DNA of 64,000 nt. It comes from Prunella strophiata (taxonomy: Eukaryota; Chordata; Aves; Passeriformes; Prunellidae). The DNA is taken from the NCBI GenBank assembly GCA_036583965.1, contig JAZBQD010000014.1, forward strand, positions 40,844,990 through 40,908,989, given 5' to 3'. This document shows, in pieces, positions 23,101 to 35,260 of the stretch. The position numbers were made by a program, and so were the translations under genes. Below the pieces are notes generated by a model. The model did no database searches and had not been told where the DNA came from. It saw nothing but the letters and a program-made list of their open reading frames with translations. How positions within the stretch are numbered: position 1 is the stretch's first letter; every line of letters starts with the position of its first letter.

Positions 23101-24725
23101 TCAACTTGGCTTTTCTTTTGGAACTGTGATTTTGAAACAAATCCAGCTCTCAGGCTGAAGTGTCACTCAGTAAGTTTGCCGTTCTGGCTCTCAGGTTTTC
23201 TTTAGTGCTTTTTGTGGCTAAGAGGAAGTGGAAAGAGGGTGCCACTTAAATATAAATTAGTTTTTGAAACAGTGAAAACAAGAGAGAACTGCAAGCAATG
23301 ACTATGTGTGACAGTATGTAAAGAGCAATGACAAACTTTAATTGTCCTGTCTGTTACAGGAGGTCCAGTTTCTGCACAGATTTTCCATAATGCTGATATG
23401 CCTGGAAGATTTTTATCCCCTCGTTCACCCTGCCATATAAAATTGACAAGAACTGATAGCCACTATAAATGTCCTAATCTTCTGCCTAATGTTTCTAATA
23501 GCAAATAATTTCATTCAAAATAAAATGAGCTGTCAAATGAGCATTTTCAACATGCTTTGATTACATTTCACAGGGAAGACAGTATTCTATTTATTGTATT
23601 AATTAAAGAAGATTTTCTTCCACTGTGGTACCTATTTTAATAAAAATATGTCAGAAAATGTCGTTTTTTGGGGGGGAGGGGGGAGTAAATTGTCATCTCA
23701 GAAAGCAAGTATTCTGTGACATTTTCCTGATGATATTTATTTATTTGAAACTCTATAAAAACATGTCAAATCTATTCCATGAGATGGGACTTACACAGTA
23801 ACTAATGTTTAATTATTAAACTACTTCTTGGAACAGCCCTTTCCTTATAATCTCTACATCTTTTCTGAGCCACTGTGGAATCTAAGTATTAGTGTTTTAT
23901 CAACCAAACAACAAAAAAGAAAATAACCTAGCACAGGCTAGGAAAATGAGCTGTCTTGCCTTATGCCTTGTTATTTTCTTTTTAAACTAATTCCAGCATG
24001 AAATGAGAAGTGAATGCTGACAGATGCAGGGTCCCACTGCAGTACCCTCTCTCTGCATCTATGGAGCAATGTTTTGTTTCCCTTCAGAAAGGAAGAGCAC
24101 TGTGCTGTGGCAGCACTGCCCCTGTCTTTAGGGTTATCATATTTTCTCTGTATCACCCAATGGCTCTGAGTCCTAGTGTGCTGCCATCTATCTGATTACA
24201 AGCACAGCACAGTTGCCACTAACATATAAAACTAAACATATCAGAGACTGTAAAGTCAAGAAGGCAAACTAAAAATTCTAGGTTGTTAATTGAAGGCAAA
24301 ACTTTTTTATTATGCTATGCAAACAGTTACAGCATTGTTTCTCAACAAAGCCTTTCATGTAGCACGAAATGTCATCCATGTTGAAAAGAAAAGCTAAAAA
24401 TATTTATTATTGGAGTATTCTCTAGTTGCAAATGAGGTGAATTTTTGAGCTGTATAGGACACATGACACAGAGAAACTGGCAGAGGCTCTGAATATTTAA
24501 CCATGATTAAGAGGTCTACATAAGATTAATTTACCACTTTTGGCTTTCCCTCAGTATTGCCATTTATCCCTATGTCCCCTTACTTCCTGATCTGTCACAA
24601 AGCTGAATAAATGACATAAAGAGAATTATTATATAGCTGTGAATAGTAGAATAAATGAAGAAATCTCAGTGTGGTAAAGCTATTAAATTATATAATAAAC
24701 TAGTATTGCATTAATATCCTGGTTC
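23101..24725. other. AT-rich DNA, no gene seen
   Basis: A G-run (GGGGGGGAGGGGGGAG) lies at 23670-23685. Short frames at 23971-24195 on both strands are unsupported. No mobile element is recognised. Confidence 0.5.
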
Positions 24726-24739
24726 TGGCCAAGGTCAGA

Positions 24740-24757
24740 GGGGAGGGGGCGGGGGGG
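24740..24757 (+). other. G-run with G-quadruplex potential
   Basis: GGGGAGGGGGCGGGGGGG provides four runs of at least three G separated by single bases. That fits the usual G-quadruplex pattern. It lies at the upstream edge of the LTR fragment that follows and may be part of it. Confidence 0.7.
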
Positions 24758-24759
24758 CT

Positions 24760-25113
24760 CATGTCCAAGACATTGTGCTATTCAATACCATTTTATGTCT
24801 TTGCTGGGGTGGGAAAAAAGGGCTCACTTCTTACAAAAAAGGGTGATCCTTTTCTGGTCAGGGGACTGCTTCGCAGGCAATGTTTTTATTGTACCAGGCT
24901 TGGTGAGCATTTTGCTTGTAAACCACCCTCTCTTTGAACACTTTTTTTATTACTATTGTTGCTACTACTGTTCATTTTCTTATCTCTTTGCTGTTTCCAG
25001 TAAATTGTTCTTTTCTTAACCTATGATCTTTGTCTTTTGTGTTTCCAGCTGGGATGGGAGGGGGAAGCAAGTCCTGGTGCAGTTTTGGTGGGAGCACTAA
25101 ATTAAGGAAGACA
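24760..25113 (+). mobile_element. 3' half of an avian ERVL-type LTR
   Basis: The run GGTCAGGGGACTGCTTCGCA, GTACCAGGCTTGGTGAGCAT, TTTGCTTGTAAACCACCC, a (TTA)-rich patch, TTTCCAGTAAATTGTTCTTT, AACCTATGATCTTTGTCTTT and CTGGGATGGGAGGGGGAAGC follows the R-U5 part of a common avian LTR in order and spacing, as I remember it. The end is near ATTAAGGAAGACA. The expected AATAAA reads AGTAAA (24999-25004), so the polyadenylation signal is mutated. U3 is missing or too diverged to see. Confidence 0.7.
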
Positions 25114-25850
25114 TTCCTAAAGCATGAAAAATATATATAAAAGTATTGTATTGCAAAAAGAATTAGATAAAATACTTTAAAATTTATAGAATACAAATGA
25201 TTATAATCTGAGGCAGTATGCATTGTCTCCTTAGAAGAGACAATTGCAAGGTTATAAATGTATGCAATAAACTTTCATATGATAAGTGTCGGTAGAGATC
25301 TGGTGATTTTACTTCTTATTGATATTCAGACTATGAAGATCCATGATGAAAACTATACTAAATAATGAAAAACAACCACACAAAAATAAATAGAAGTTTC
25401 CTTGTATTTCCTTTGTACTAAAAATGAAGGATAAACATACTGTTTCAAAAACTTGTTAGGTCTCTGTAATGTAGAAGGCTTTTTATATAGTATAAAATAT
25501 ATATCCATATACTATAGAATTCAAATAGCCTGACAAACCTTTTTTCTTCTGAAAAGTAGTGTATGGTCTTGGATTTGATCCTTGAAGTCACTCTCTGAGG
25601 GACCAAACTCAGACTACACACTGCTCACGTGAGTTTCCCCTCTGGAGAAGTAAGAGACAGGCTCTTGTCTGATCTAGGTACCTTGGCCCACTTCAAACAC
25701 GAACAAAATTAATTTCAATGTGAGGTATTTACCTGAATGTAGGCACCTGAAATTTATAAGTTTAAACTTTTAGACTAGTCTTTTATTGTCAGTATGAAGA
25801 AATAGATTCAAGTTAAAGAAAGCATCTCAGACTCACCAAGGGATGCCTCA
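25114..25850. other. AT-rich DNA, no gene seen
   Basis: This is AT-rich spacer between the LTR fragment and the CR1 copy. The TATATATAAAAG and ATATATATCC patches are simple sequence. Confidence 0.5.
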
Positions 25851-25949
25851 TTAAGAGACAACTCTCCTATTATGGAGCTGAGAACAGATCAGAGAACGAC
25901 AATTCTGCTTGTGAGATGACCATTCTCATTCTACAGAGGTGGCCTCTGT

Positions 25950-27135
25950 AACAGGCCAGCTGCCCATTGCCATTAATATATTTGAAAACACCCTTTTTAT
26001 AATTCTGGCCAGCTTCAACTCCAGTTGAGCCTTGGCTGCATGAGCTTTCTCCCTACAGTGGCAAGCAGGATCTCTGTATTCTTCCCATGTCGCCTGGCTT
26101 TGCTTTCACTGGACATACACCTTTCTTTTATTCCTTATTTCCAAGAGAAGAATCCTCTTCATCCAATGCTTGACCTTCTGCCTTGCCTATGTGGCTTCTG
26201 ATATTTGGGAACTGCCTGCTTCTGCGCTCGTTGGGAGAATGATGTTTTAGAAGTGACCAGCACTGCTGGACCCCAGCACGTGCAAAAGCGTTTTCCCAGA
26301 GGATCCTCTCTCACTGATTCCCTGAGCAGCCTGAAGTCTGCTCTCCTCATGTCCAGAGATGAGGTTTTGCTGGACACTCTTCCTGCTAGAGTGTCCACTC
26401 TTAAACTTGATTTCTTCATAGTCTCTGTGGTCAAGACAAACATCAATCTCCATTTCTCTCATGAAATCCCTCTGTTGATAAGTAGATCAAAGTGGGAATC
26501 TTTCTAAGTGAGCTCCCTTAGGACTTGTTCCATAAAGCTGTCATCCAGGTTTCTTAGGAATCTTCTGTCCTGGGTTGTACCAGCTGTATGATGTCCCTCA
26601 GTTACTTTTTCTGGCAAGCTGAAGTACCATAAGGACAACGGCAGTTGACTGGGAAGCATCCCTTAATCCCTCAAAGAATCACTCATCAGCGTCATTATCC
26701 TGGCTAGGAGGTCTATAGTGGACTCCCATGATGATATCAGCATTATTTGTTTGCTCATCTGTGTTTGATTCTTCATCTGGAGGCTCTTAACTGTGTCATT
26801 GTCAACTGTGAGCTCCATACAGTCTATGAGCTCCATAACATCCCTCTATTACTCATAATGCCACCTCTCTCTCTCTTCTCCCCTGCTTGATCTCCTGGAG
26901 AGCATATACTCATTCATCAGGGCACTCCAGTCACAGGTCATCATCCCACCAGGTTTCATTTATACCAGTGATGTCAGATCTCTGGGACTTGACCAAAGCC
27001 TTAAGCTCTTCTTGTTCCTTCCTCATGTTGTGTGCATTAATGTAAAAACATTTCAGGTGTGGCACTTTGTAGCCACCACCTCCTGAAACATATTGAGGGA
27101 TCCTGTTAGCACTTGTAACCTCAGGTTTTGGCACA
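25950..27135 (-). mobile_element. CR1 LINE, ORF2 fragment (endonuclease to start of RT region), decayed
   Basis: The minus strand carries a broken CR1 ORF2. Residues YINAHNMRKEQEELKALV and ITGINETWWDD (27060-26931) match the N-terminal apurinic-type endonuclease, with its Asn-Ala and Glu-Thr-Trp motifs. In another frame, LDMRRADFRLLRESV and RAQKQAVPKYQKPHRQGRR (26370-26160) match the segment between endonuclease and reverse transcriptase. Around 26010-25960, KGVFKYING matches the HFYKYIN block just before RT. Frameshifts and many stops separate these pieces. No RT catalytic domain and no 3' octamer repeat follow, so the copy is 3'-truncated or decayed beyond recognition below about 25950. It may extend to about 25850. 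Confidence 0.8.
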
Positions 27136-27410
27136 GTGACTTCTTGCTCATCACTGGCAAGCCTGGTTTTGTCCTTTCCCCCCTTCCAAGCTGGTTTATA
27201 GCTCTATCAAAGAGTCCCCCTAGCTCCTGTGCAAGAGGTCTTCTGAGACATGAAAGGAGTTCAAGATATTTACAAGTCACAGGCCTTTGTGACAATGAAA
27301 TCAATGTTAGTGCTGAAAATAAGAAGCCTTTGGAAGCATTTGGTAAATGTTGTTCTAGATGTCTAATCAGTTATCGTTCATGTTTCTCTGTTTTACACCA
27401 TAACTGGGGA
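27136..27410 (-). mobile_element. Possible upstream continuation of the CR1 copy
   Basis: This interval lies directly 5' of the ORF2 endonuclease on the minus strand and has the same GC-richer composition. It would correspond to the ORF1 end/ORF2 leader of CR1. Similarity to CR1 here is not clear to me. The 106-codon + frame and 83-codon - frame are unsupported as genes. Confidence 0.35.
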
Positions 27411-29830
27411 TGAAGAAACAAAATAAAAGTTTTCTTTACATTTGCCTGTCTAAATGTTCTCATTATTTCCTTCCTTTGTTTTATTTTTGGGGAATAAGAA
27501 AATTTAATAAAATGCTTTGCAGCTCTTTATCAATGCTTTCCCCATTCCTGCCTTGCCTTTAGGAATGTCTATAATCTCACTAGTTTTGCATGCATATTGA
27601 AATAATTTTATATGCAATTTTGATGCACTGATCATGTTGCTCTTAACAGTTGCTGACATTTAGATAGTTCTGTTGCATCCACTGCCAGTTAAATTTGACT
27701 TTTTTCCTGACTCAATGACACTAATTTTAATTATATTTTTAATAGTTCATCTGTAAATTGTTAGCCAAACATGTACCTTCTAGTTTATTAAAAAAAAAAA
27801 AAAAAGTAAGTCCATCAGACAAATGACATCTTCTCTGGGATGTCAACAGCTAGATGCCCTTGCCAAAATAGGTGACATTATTGAGCAGAGGGTAATATTC
27901 TCCACTGGAGCTGTATTAAATTCTATTATCCCTTTACAAACTAGGAATATTTCTCTCTCCACCCTGCCTGCCACACAGAAAAAATAATCCACTCTGTAAT
28001 TAATGAAAAGGGCAGGAGTTAAGCAGGAAATTGGGGCTTCTTGTTCTTTACTTGTGTACATGATGGGAAAAAAAGAATATTTGCCTTTACAAGCCATGTG
28101 ATGCGCATAATAATCCAGGTTGGGCTCTCTGTGTCTATGTAGCAACCTTACATTACATCTTGATTATTTTCCTTTTCATCTGAATCTATCCTTTTCTGGC
28201 TTCTCTACTAAGGAATACATAAAAAATAGGGCAAACAGTAAGTTCTCTCTTCATACTTCTGACCCTTTTATTTATTTGTAAATATTCTCAGGATGACTAC
28301 CTGCCTTTGGACAAAATCTAGAGTTACCTCAGTACTCCCCTCCTAGATTTATTTATACTTTTTATTTTCTACTCTATCATTAACACTGCTTATGTAAAAG
28401 CTAAATCATATGCTGATATGCCATTTCCTTCCTGTTGAGGTGTTATTGCTTCCTCTCCTATCATTAACATTCATTTAAAAACAGTGTTGAAAATGTGTAC
28501 TTATATAGAATAATTAGATATTAAAAAGAAGAAAATTGAAATAAATCTTGCTTCTTGGACTGTTTCTGTGATGATGTACACATATTGAGAATTTGACTTA
28601 AATGTTTAAAAGGAAACCCACTGTGGATTAAAAGAGAGTAAACTTCACTGAAAAGGTTTTTATAATAGCCTTTGTCTCACAATGATGTTTCACTTGAAAG
28701 AGTTTGATAACCAGCACTTTCTTCCAAAACTATTCTAACCCTTTCTTCAAGCTTACATGGTATTTCAGAAGTTTTGCATGGATTCTGCCTCTGAAAAGGT
28801 CAAGAGGGGAAATAGACTATGCAATTGGAAGATGACCTGTCATTACTGACCTTTTCAAGGAAGAAGAGAAGGAAACACTCTATAATGACAGAGCTGTTTC
28901 TTTCTTAAAATATCACATGCCTGGAATCCAGCATCCAGACTGGCCAGGACTCTGATGTGTGCAAGTGTGCATGTTACACTAGGTGAGAGGGTAATGTTTT
29001 GGATCCACACTTCTGCTCATGCTTTTTTAAAATTTTAGCTGAAATGCTAAATACTAATCCATACATTAAATGTAAAGTTTAATATATAGTTTATTGGTAT
29101 TTTTTTAGTTTTTGTTTGGTTGTGGGGTTTTTTTTTCATCTTTTCTCATTGCTTATGATGTTGCAGTCACACAGTATAAGATTAGCATCTTCAGACTGTT
29201 GCCTGTTACAACACATGTTCATATCATAGCCTTTTTCCACTGTCTTCAGGTTAGCATCTGGATAAAAAAACTGAAAAGAAGAAAAACAAGCAAGCAAAAT
29301 CTCTGGTTCATATGCTTTTAAGTGATTCAGGCTATAATAGTGTAAATATACTGTGAATCCTACCAATGCTTGACAGCAACCCTTTTTAATTTGAATTGTT
29401 ATCCATTTTCACATCTCATACAAACAGTGCATATTTTTGCAGTAACGAATGCCATACTAAGGATACATAACAAAGATGTCAGGATATTTTAGAAAGTTGT
29501 ATTCCAAGGCAATATGTCTGAGGCTGAAAGAGGAGGCAGAAAGTATAGAGAAATTTGAAAGATGTTTCCAAGAAATACATTTGGCCTCATTCAAATGATT
29601 AGTTGGTTAAGGGCATGAGGAGGTAGGAGGAGGTATGGAACCAAATGGAAGGGATGAAACATGAGATTAACAGCAAACAAAAGCAAATCGCTGAGGTGTG
29701 CTTCTGAGTCTGTCCCATGCATGGAGGATGTTTTTATATGTAACCAGTGTGACAATAACCAGTTGTACAGATATCATAGAGATTTACCTAAAGGAGTTTT
29801 GAGACAGCTGGTTGTTCAGTCTGGTAATAT

Positions 29831-29848
29831 TGGCATATATATATGCCA
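29831..29848. repeat. 18-bp perfect palindrome
   Basis: TGGCATATATATATGCCA is its own reverse complement. It is an AT-cored palindrome that could extrude as a cruciform. No function is evident. Confidence 0.85.
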
Positions 29849-32800
29849 GAAAGAATTATGGTGAGTTTGGAAAAAATCAGAAGGTAAACAGCTATGTTGC
29901 TTATACCCATAAATGTGATCTGCAGAAGTGATAATTACGCTAAGTCTATTCTGAGACCTTCAACTCCTATGGAGTGAAAAGCATGAAAACCTTCTCTACA
30001 TTTATTATTATCAGATGAGGTGATATTTTCTGTTCTTGAACTTGTATTTTGGAAGTTAGTCACTAAGCTAAAGTCACATTCCTAATTTAGTTCTGTTTAA
30101 AATATAGCATTCTATCTGCACCTAGTTTTATGATTGATTTAAAGCTCCTAGATTAGAACAAAACATTAGTCAAAAATGCATACAGATACTTGATGTGAAG
30201 TATGCACAGAAGTGAACCCAAGTACCACAGCTCTATTGTGCTTTGGTGCCTGTCTGTGCCCATGAGATTTTTTACATTTTCTGCATACAGTCATCTCCCA
30301 ACTCCCAGAGCCACTTCATGCTGTACTCACCTCTGCCCATTGCTTAAAGAAGACAAAACAGTGATGGTGTCTATCAGGCTTACAAGGGTAAAGGTTGGTG
30401 CTCTCTCTGCTCACAGCAAAGTCAAAGTTATCTAATGGCAATGTTCCCATTGCAGTGCTTATCTTGCTGAGGCTGATGAACATCACCCTAAAATTGTTTT
30501 GGCATGAGACGTTGCACAATTTGAAATTGGTGCTAAAAATTATTCGTTCTAATTTCAGTTTGTTTCTGAATTCTGGAGAAACAAAACTAAATGGAATAAG
30601 GACTTAGTATTTATTCACAGTGATTTCGTCTTCAAGACCTCATTAAAAGACCAGAATGGAGGACAAAAGTTCTAAGCTAGAATACTTGACACTTCACATT
30701 CCTCAAACCATTTTACCAAGTACATAAGCTTAAACCTACACAATCAAGTGAAGTGGGCTGTGAAAGGGATGGTGCTATGAAAGAGACAATGTAAAACAGT
30801 CCCTATTTCATAAAATTAAATACACATATTAACATAATGTAGAGTAACTTGCTGAGAAGGGTGAGGTTACCAGGAGCCTCTTCCATGGCTGTAGCAGCAG
30901 GGGTACCTGAAGAGAGAAGCTGTGCAGAACAAGGACTGCTGCTGAAGACCCCTTAGTGTGATATGCAGGGTGGGGCCTTCTAGTGATCACTTTCACATTT
31001 AGGGCTGCCTAATATTCCTCCTCTGTGACATTCATGGTAGGATCAGGTCCAAGTCTGCTAACATTTCTGAGCAAGTTTTAATGTCCTGCTGGAGGTTCAA
31101 CAGGTGCTACTATCCATTCAGTATTGCCAGTTCTTAATAATTTAATGTAATAAAGACTATTTAGACATCTTTAAATATAAATTACTCTTGATAAAATATT
31201 CCTTCCCTGGAAATATTGAAAACAATACTTCAATAAACTCTAAGAATGCAGAAATCATAGAGTAAATCAAATGGAAAAGTAACTATTTTATAAAATTTTA
31301 TGACTTTTAAGGCAGTTGTAAGCCTCCTTATAACTTTTGAGTACATGGAACTTTCAATATTGTATTGAAACACAAGATGAAATATTGCTTTGAAAAATTC
31401 TCTGATGGAAACCCATATAAAGAATTTTCTGATGAGAGTCCATCTGGAGTTCCATAGCTTAGATACAACTGACTCTAAAAAGCACCAGTAGAATCAATAC
31501 AGCAATTGTGGTTTTGCCTTTATGAAAACTTTGATTACATTCTTTTATCATTTGGATTTATTTTGCAGAAAGTCCTTTATTCTTGTCAAATTCAGATATG
31601 TTATAACAAAAAGTATTTTTACTACATAAAAATCCCCTGTTACAGTTGCTGTGCAGCTACACTGGATGTGGCTTAAACATTGTTTTGATATTTGAAAAAC
31701 AAACCCATTTACCATACATTGTTTTCCCAAAAAGAGATATGGTACTCATATGACTTCATAAATTGAAAGGGACACTGTCTATCTGAGGCACAGCAATAAA
31801 TGTCAGATGTTGCTATTAAACAAAGGTTGCCCTTTATGGATCTCATAAGATGATGGAGATGGCTACAGGCAATCTGTGAGATGATTATTTTAAAGCAATT
31901 TTAATTTTTTTTTCATTAAATTAGTATTCCAAGCAGCCTTCTCTGCTTACTCTGTCTTCTGTTTTTGGGATCTTTAGGGTGTTTAAGATGTCTTATGTAG
32001 ACTTTGGCCATACATTTTTTAAATGTATCAACTCTGACAGGTGTTTACCCATCAATTTATTTCATTGTTTGCAATGTTCAGTAACAGCGGCCAAATTCAG
32101 AGTTTGCTGCTACGATTCTATGTGCAAATCACTTACTAAAGAAAGGCAAAGCTTGGCAAGGTTTGTCTATTTTTCAAGGCATGAGGTTTGAGTCTAGAGT
32201 TTGTTCTACATAGAATGATGTTTAATTAGTGGTAAGCCAGTGTTGCATGGTGGGTGGAGGGACTATCTTGCGATATTCTCCTCAGCCCATTGCCGAGTCA
32301 GAGCTGTACAATAGAACTGCATTCTAAAACACATTGAGTTCTTAAATGTGTACAGAAGGTGTGCTTGTAATATTATTTACATATTAAATATGATCAGCCT
32401 GGAGAAGATCTGGCTCCTTACAGACCAATTGACATAGGACTGTATAGCACACGTAGGTTTAAGGCACAAGAGTCATCTGACATTGTGTATATAAAATACA
32501 AACTATTAGAATCTTAGTATATGAACAGGACTAGAAGGTTGCCATTTCTGCTAGTGCTATTACTAGCACTACTCTTAGTGCTACAGTAAATAGTCAAAAA
32601 ACTGTAGAAAACTAATGGTGAATTAAACTGTTAAGGCATAATAGTGAAGGAGGAATTACACGACTTCTATTTTTTGTCTTCACAGTGATTCAAGTAATCT
32701 AAGGAACAATCTGTAAATTAGTTTTTCCTGATTTCTATATGCATTGGCAAATAATTTTTTCCTCTATTGTATGTCCTGAAAAGATAAAAAATTCCATCAG

Positions 32801-34379
32801 GCATATATATCTTTTTATTAACATTGAACTGTCCTTGAGTACCTTGAGTCCTCAACTTCTAACTTCATACATTTAGAACATTTACCATTGTTGCTTTAGA
32901 AAAAATAAAAGAGAAACTTTATTTATAAACTCCAACTTTATAATACTATTTTAATTTTATTTAATTAAATATTTTAACAAAAACTAATTAAATGTTTCTT
33001 TTAACTGTTTCTCCATATCAGATTGCTACAGTTCCTTAGACAGCTGTCTTTTACTGCTCTCAGTGTTGAAGTTATTGTATGAGATATAAAATGCTATAAA
33101 TCGATTCTATCAAGAGAACTTTTTAACTGGTCTCCATTTTGGAATTTTATTTAGGGCAAAAACACAAAACATAAATCTCAAATCACAGAATGAAAATTTC
33201 CTAATAGCCTGCTGGATTCCTTATTGCAGATAGCAGTTTTGAGTTAAGAAACTTTAGTTTCATACTGACAACTAGTTTGCTGCAGATACATAGAAATTTG
33301 ACTTAGAATTCTGGAAAAATGGTAACCTCTGTGATTAGATATATTGGAGATGAAATGGAGAAAATTTAGTGTTATTTTGTGATGCATCCTTTATTTTCAC
33401 TCTTCATTTTTGTTTTGCCTTTCTATGTTGTAGACTCTGAGGAGGAAAGTGTCGTTATTATTTCATATGATACTTAATATCATGTAAATGCTGTATCAGG
33501 ATAAGTGACAAGTAATAGAATCTGCTGTCAGCATTCACCAAGATGAAAGTTTTAAGATATAAACACATAAGAAAAAAAAATCACTATTAAAGGCAACATT
33601 TCTTTTACCCTGTTAAGTATAGTATCTAAAACAACACCATGTGCATGTCATTGTTTCAGGTTTTCTGTCTGACTTTTAGCATTCATTTGTTACATATACA
33701 ATATGAGAATTTCTGATATTTATGTGACAGGGTTTTATAGTGCCAGCTTGGATTCACTTCTTCATTGCAAATTTTCTACAAAAAAAAAATATATTTGCTT
33801 CTTGCTACAAATGGTAAAATATATGAATAGATTGACATGAGCAAATGTTCATATCTTTTTCATCTAGGATTAAAAGGTATGGGAAAAATATTTCAAAAAA
33901 TGACCAACAGTTGGCCATATAATTCAAAATGTCTTAAACATAAAAAAAGAAAGTTATATGTGTCTCTTACCTTATGATTTCTATTGATAAATATTTAGAA
34001 AACATTCGATCAATCAAAAGACTTGACATTCAGGTATATGATTAAGTGTTATGAACACAAGTGTGTTGTTGACAAAGCCTTGTAGTACTGTGTTTTCATT
34101 GATTAATGCCAGTAACAGATATCTTTCTATAGATAAGATTTGAAACACTAAACTGTTCCTTTGTACTTATCCCATGTAAAATTTGAAATTTTTATTGAAC
34201 TGGATAAAGTTCCAGTACAGATAAAGATTTTTAAAAATTATTATAAATAGCATCAGAACAAAAATGGGTAAATCAAAAATATTTCTAATTTAATCCCAGG
34301 TGATTACTGGCTAGCTGTCACCTTGGAAAAGTCTGGGCTTTCTCGTACCAGATCTGTCACTAAACTTTACTTGCAAGAA

Positions 34380-34404
34380 AATAGGACACATTGTGTGTCC
34401 TATT
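34380..34404. repeat. 10-bp hairpin, 5-nt loop
   Basis: AATAGGACAC (34380-34389), loop ATTGT, and the exact complement GTGTCCTATT (34395-34404) form a short perfect stem. No T-run or promoter context marks it as an RNA gene. Confidence 0.8.
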
Positions 34405-34468
34405 ATTCTGTGTGCTAAATGTGAGAACTCACCTCCACAATTTTGCTATTAACTATTTCTGAAACACC

Positions 34469-34494
34469 TTTTTTTTTTTTTTTTTTTTTTTTTT
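34469..34494. repeat. Poly-T run (about 26 nt)
   Basis: A pure T-tract of about 26 bases. It could be the tail of a minus-strand retroposed sequence, but no body with recognisable identity lies downstream in 34495-34860. Confidence 0.9.
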
Positions 34495-35260
34495 CTCAAT
34501 GAAGTACTGGTTTCTTCTCAGGCTACAAATCTCAGTGCATAAATTTCAAGGCTGGGATATAGCCAGACTTCTGGCAGATCATTCCAATATAGTTCAATAT
34601 GAAATTGCTATAGCAAATAATACGGCCTCAAGCCTTTAGTTTCCCTAATTGGGCCATATGAGATGATAATGCCCTTTTTGTCAGGGCTTATTATTTAAAA
34701 GTGTGAATATAAGGGGAAAGTCATCAGGATTCATTTTGATTTTATTTAATTTGTCTTGAGTGTTGTCAGAGAGCACTGAATAATTCAGTTTTAGATCCTC
34801 GGGGAACAGACCTTACCATCTACATAAGCAAAAAGTAATTTTTCAGATACTTATGATATTAGGCATTAAAAACTCTGGGAAAGAAATGTGAATAGTAAGA
34901 TGTTCAGAATTTATAAATCTCTGATTTATATAACTAGTGTAATGAGTTTTGCCTTTTATTTCTAGGTAGCCACAACTAACTGCTTAAAGTGAAAATATAG
35001 CTTTTAAAAATTTAACACCTAATTTTAGCTATAGAATATTTAGATGATGAATTATATGCATTTTTCCTAAACGAATTAATGAGAATATGTATTCCATTAA
35101 TGAGTACTATGTGGATTAACTCTTTAAAATAGCAGTTCAAAAAGTCTCATATGTTAATTAGTTTGTTAGACCATATGTCTAATAAATACAGACCTACTGT
35201 ATATTTACTGTAATCTTTTTGGACACAAAGTTAGAATATGTAAGTGCATGTATTTCCTAA
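34495..35260. promoter_or_regulatory. Possible TAAT-rich noncoding block (weak)
   Basis: The interval is repeat-free with scattered homeodomain-type cores, for example ACGAATTAATGAGAATATG near 35071, CCATTAATGAG near 35095 and GTTAATTAG near 35153. It also carries an SRF-like CCATATGAG. The density is lower than at 53.2 kb. This is inference from composition only. Confidence 0.2.

Larger units (their letters stand above)
27415..34465. other. Long AT-rich stretch, no gene seen
   Basis: Seven kilobases contain no recognised mobile element and no convincing exon. A poly-A run lies at about 27789-27805. The longest frame, 100 codons on - at 27843-28145, is not recognised. Intervals around 28740-29000 and 30840-31130 are somewhat GC-richer but unassigned. 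Confidence 0.5.

Noticed and set aside
26159..26507. Overlapping frames of 95-100 codons on both strands as host genes
   Set aside because: The minus frame is CR1 ORF2 sequence, and the plus frame is its shadow.
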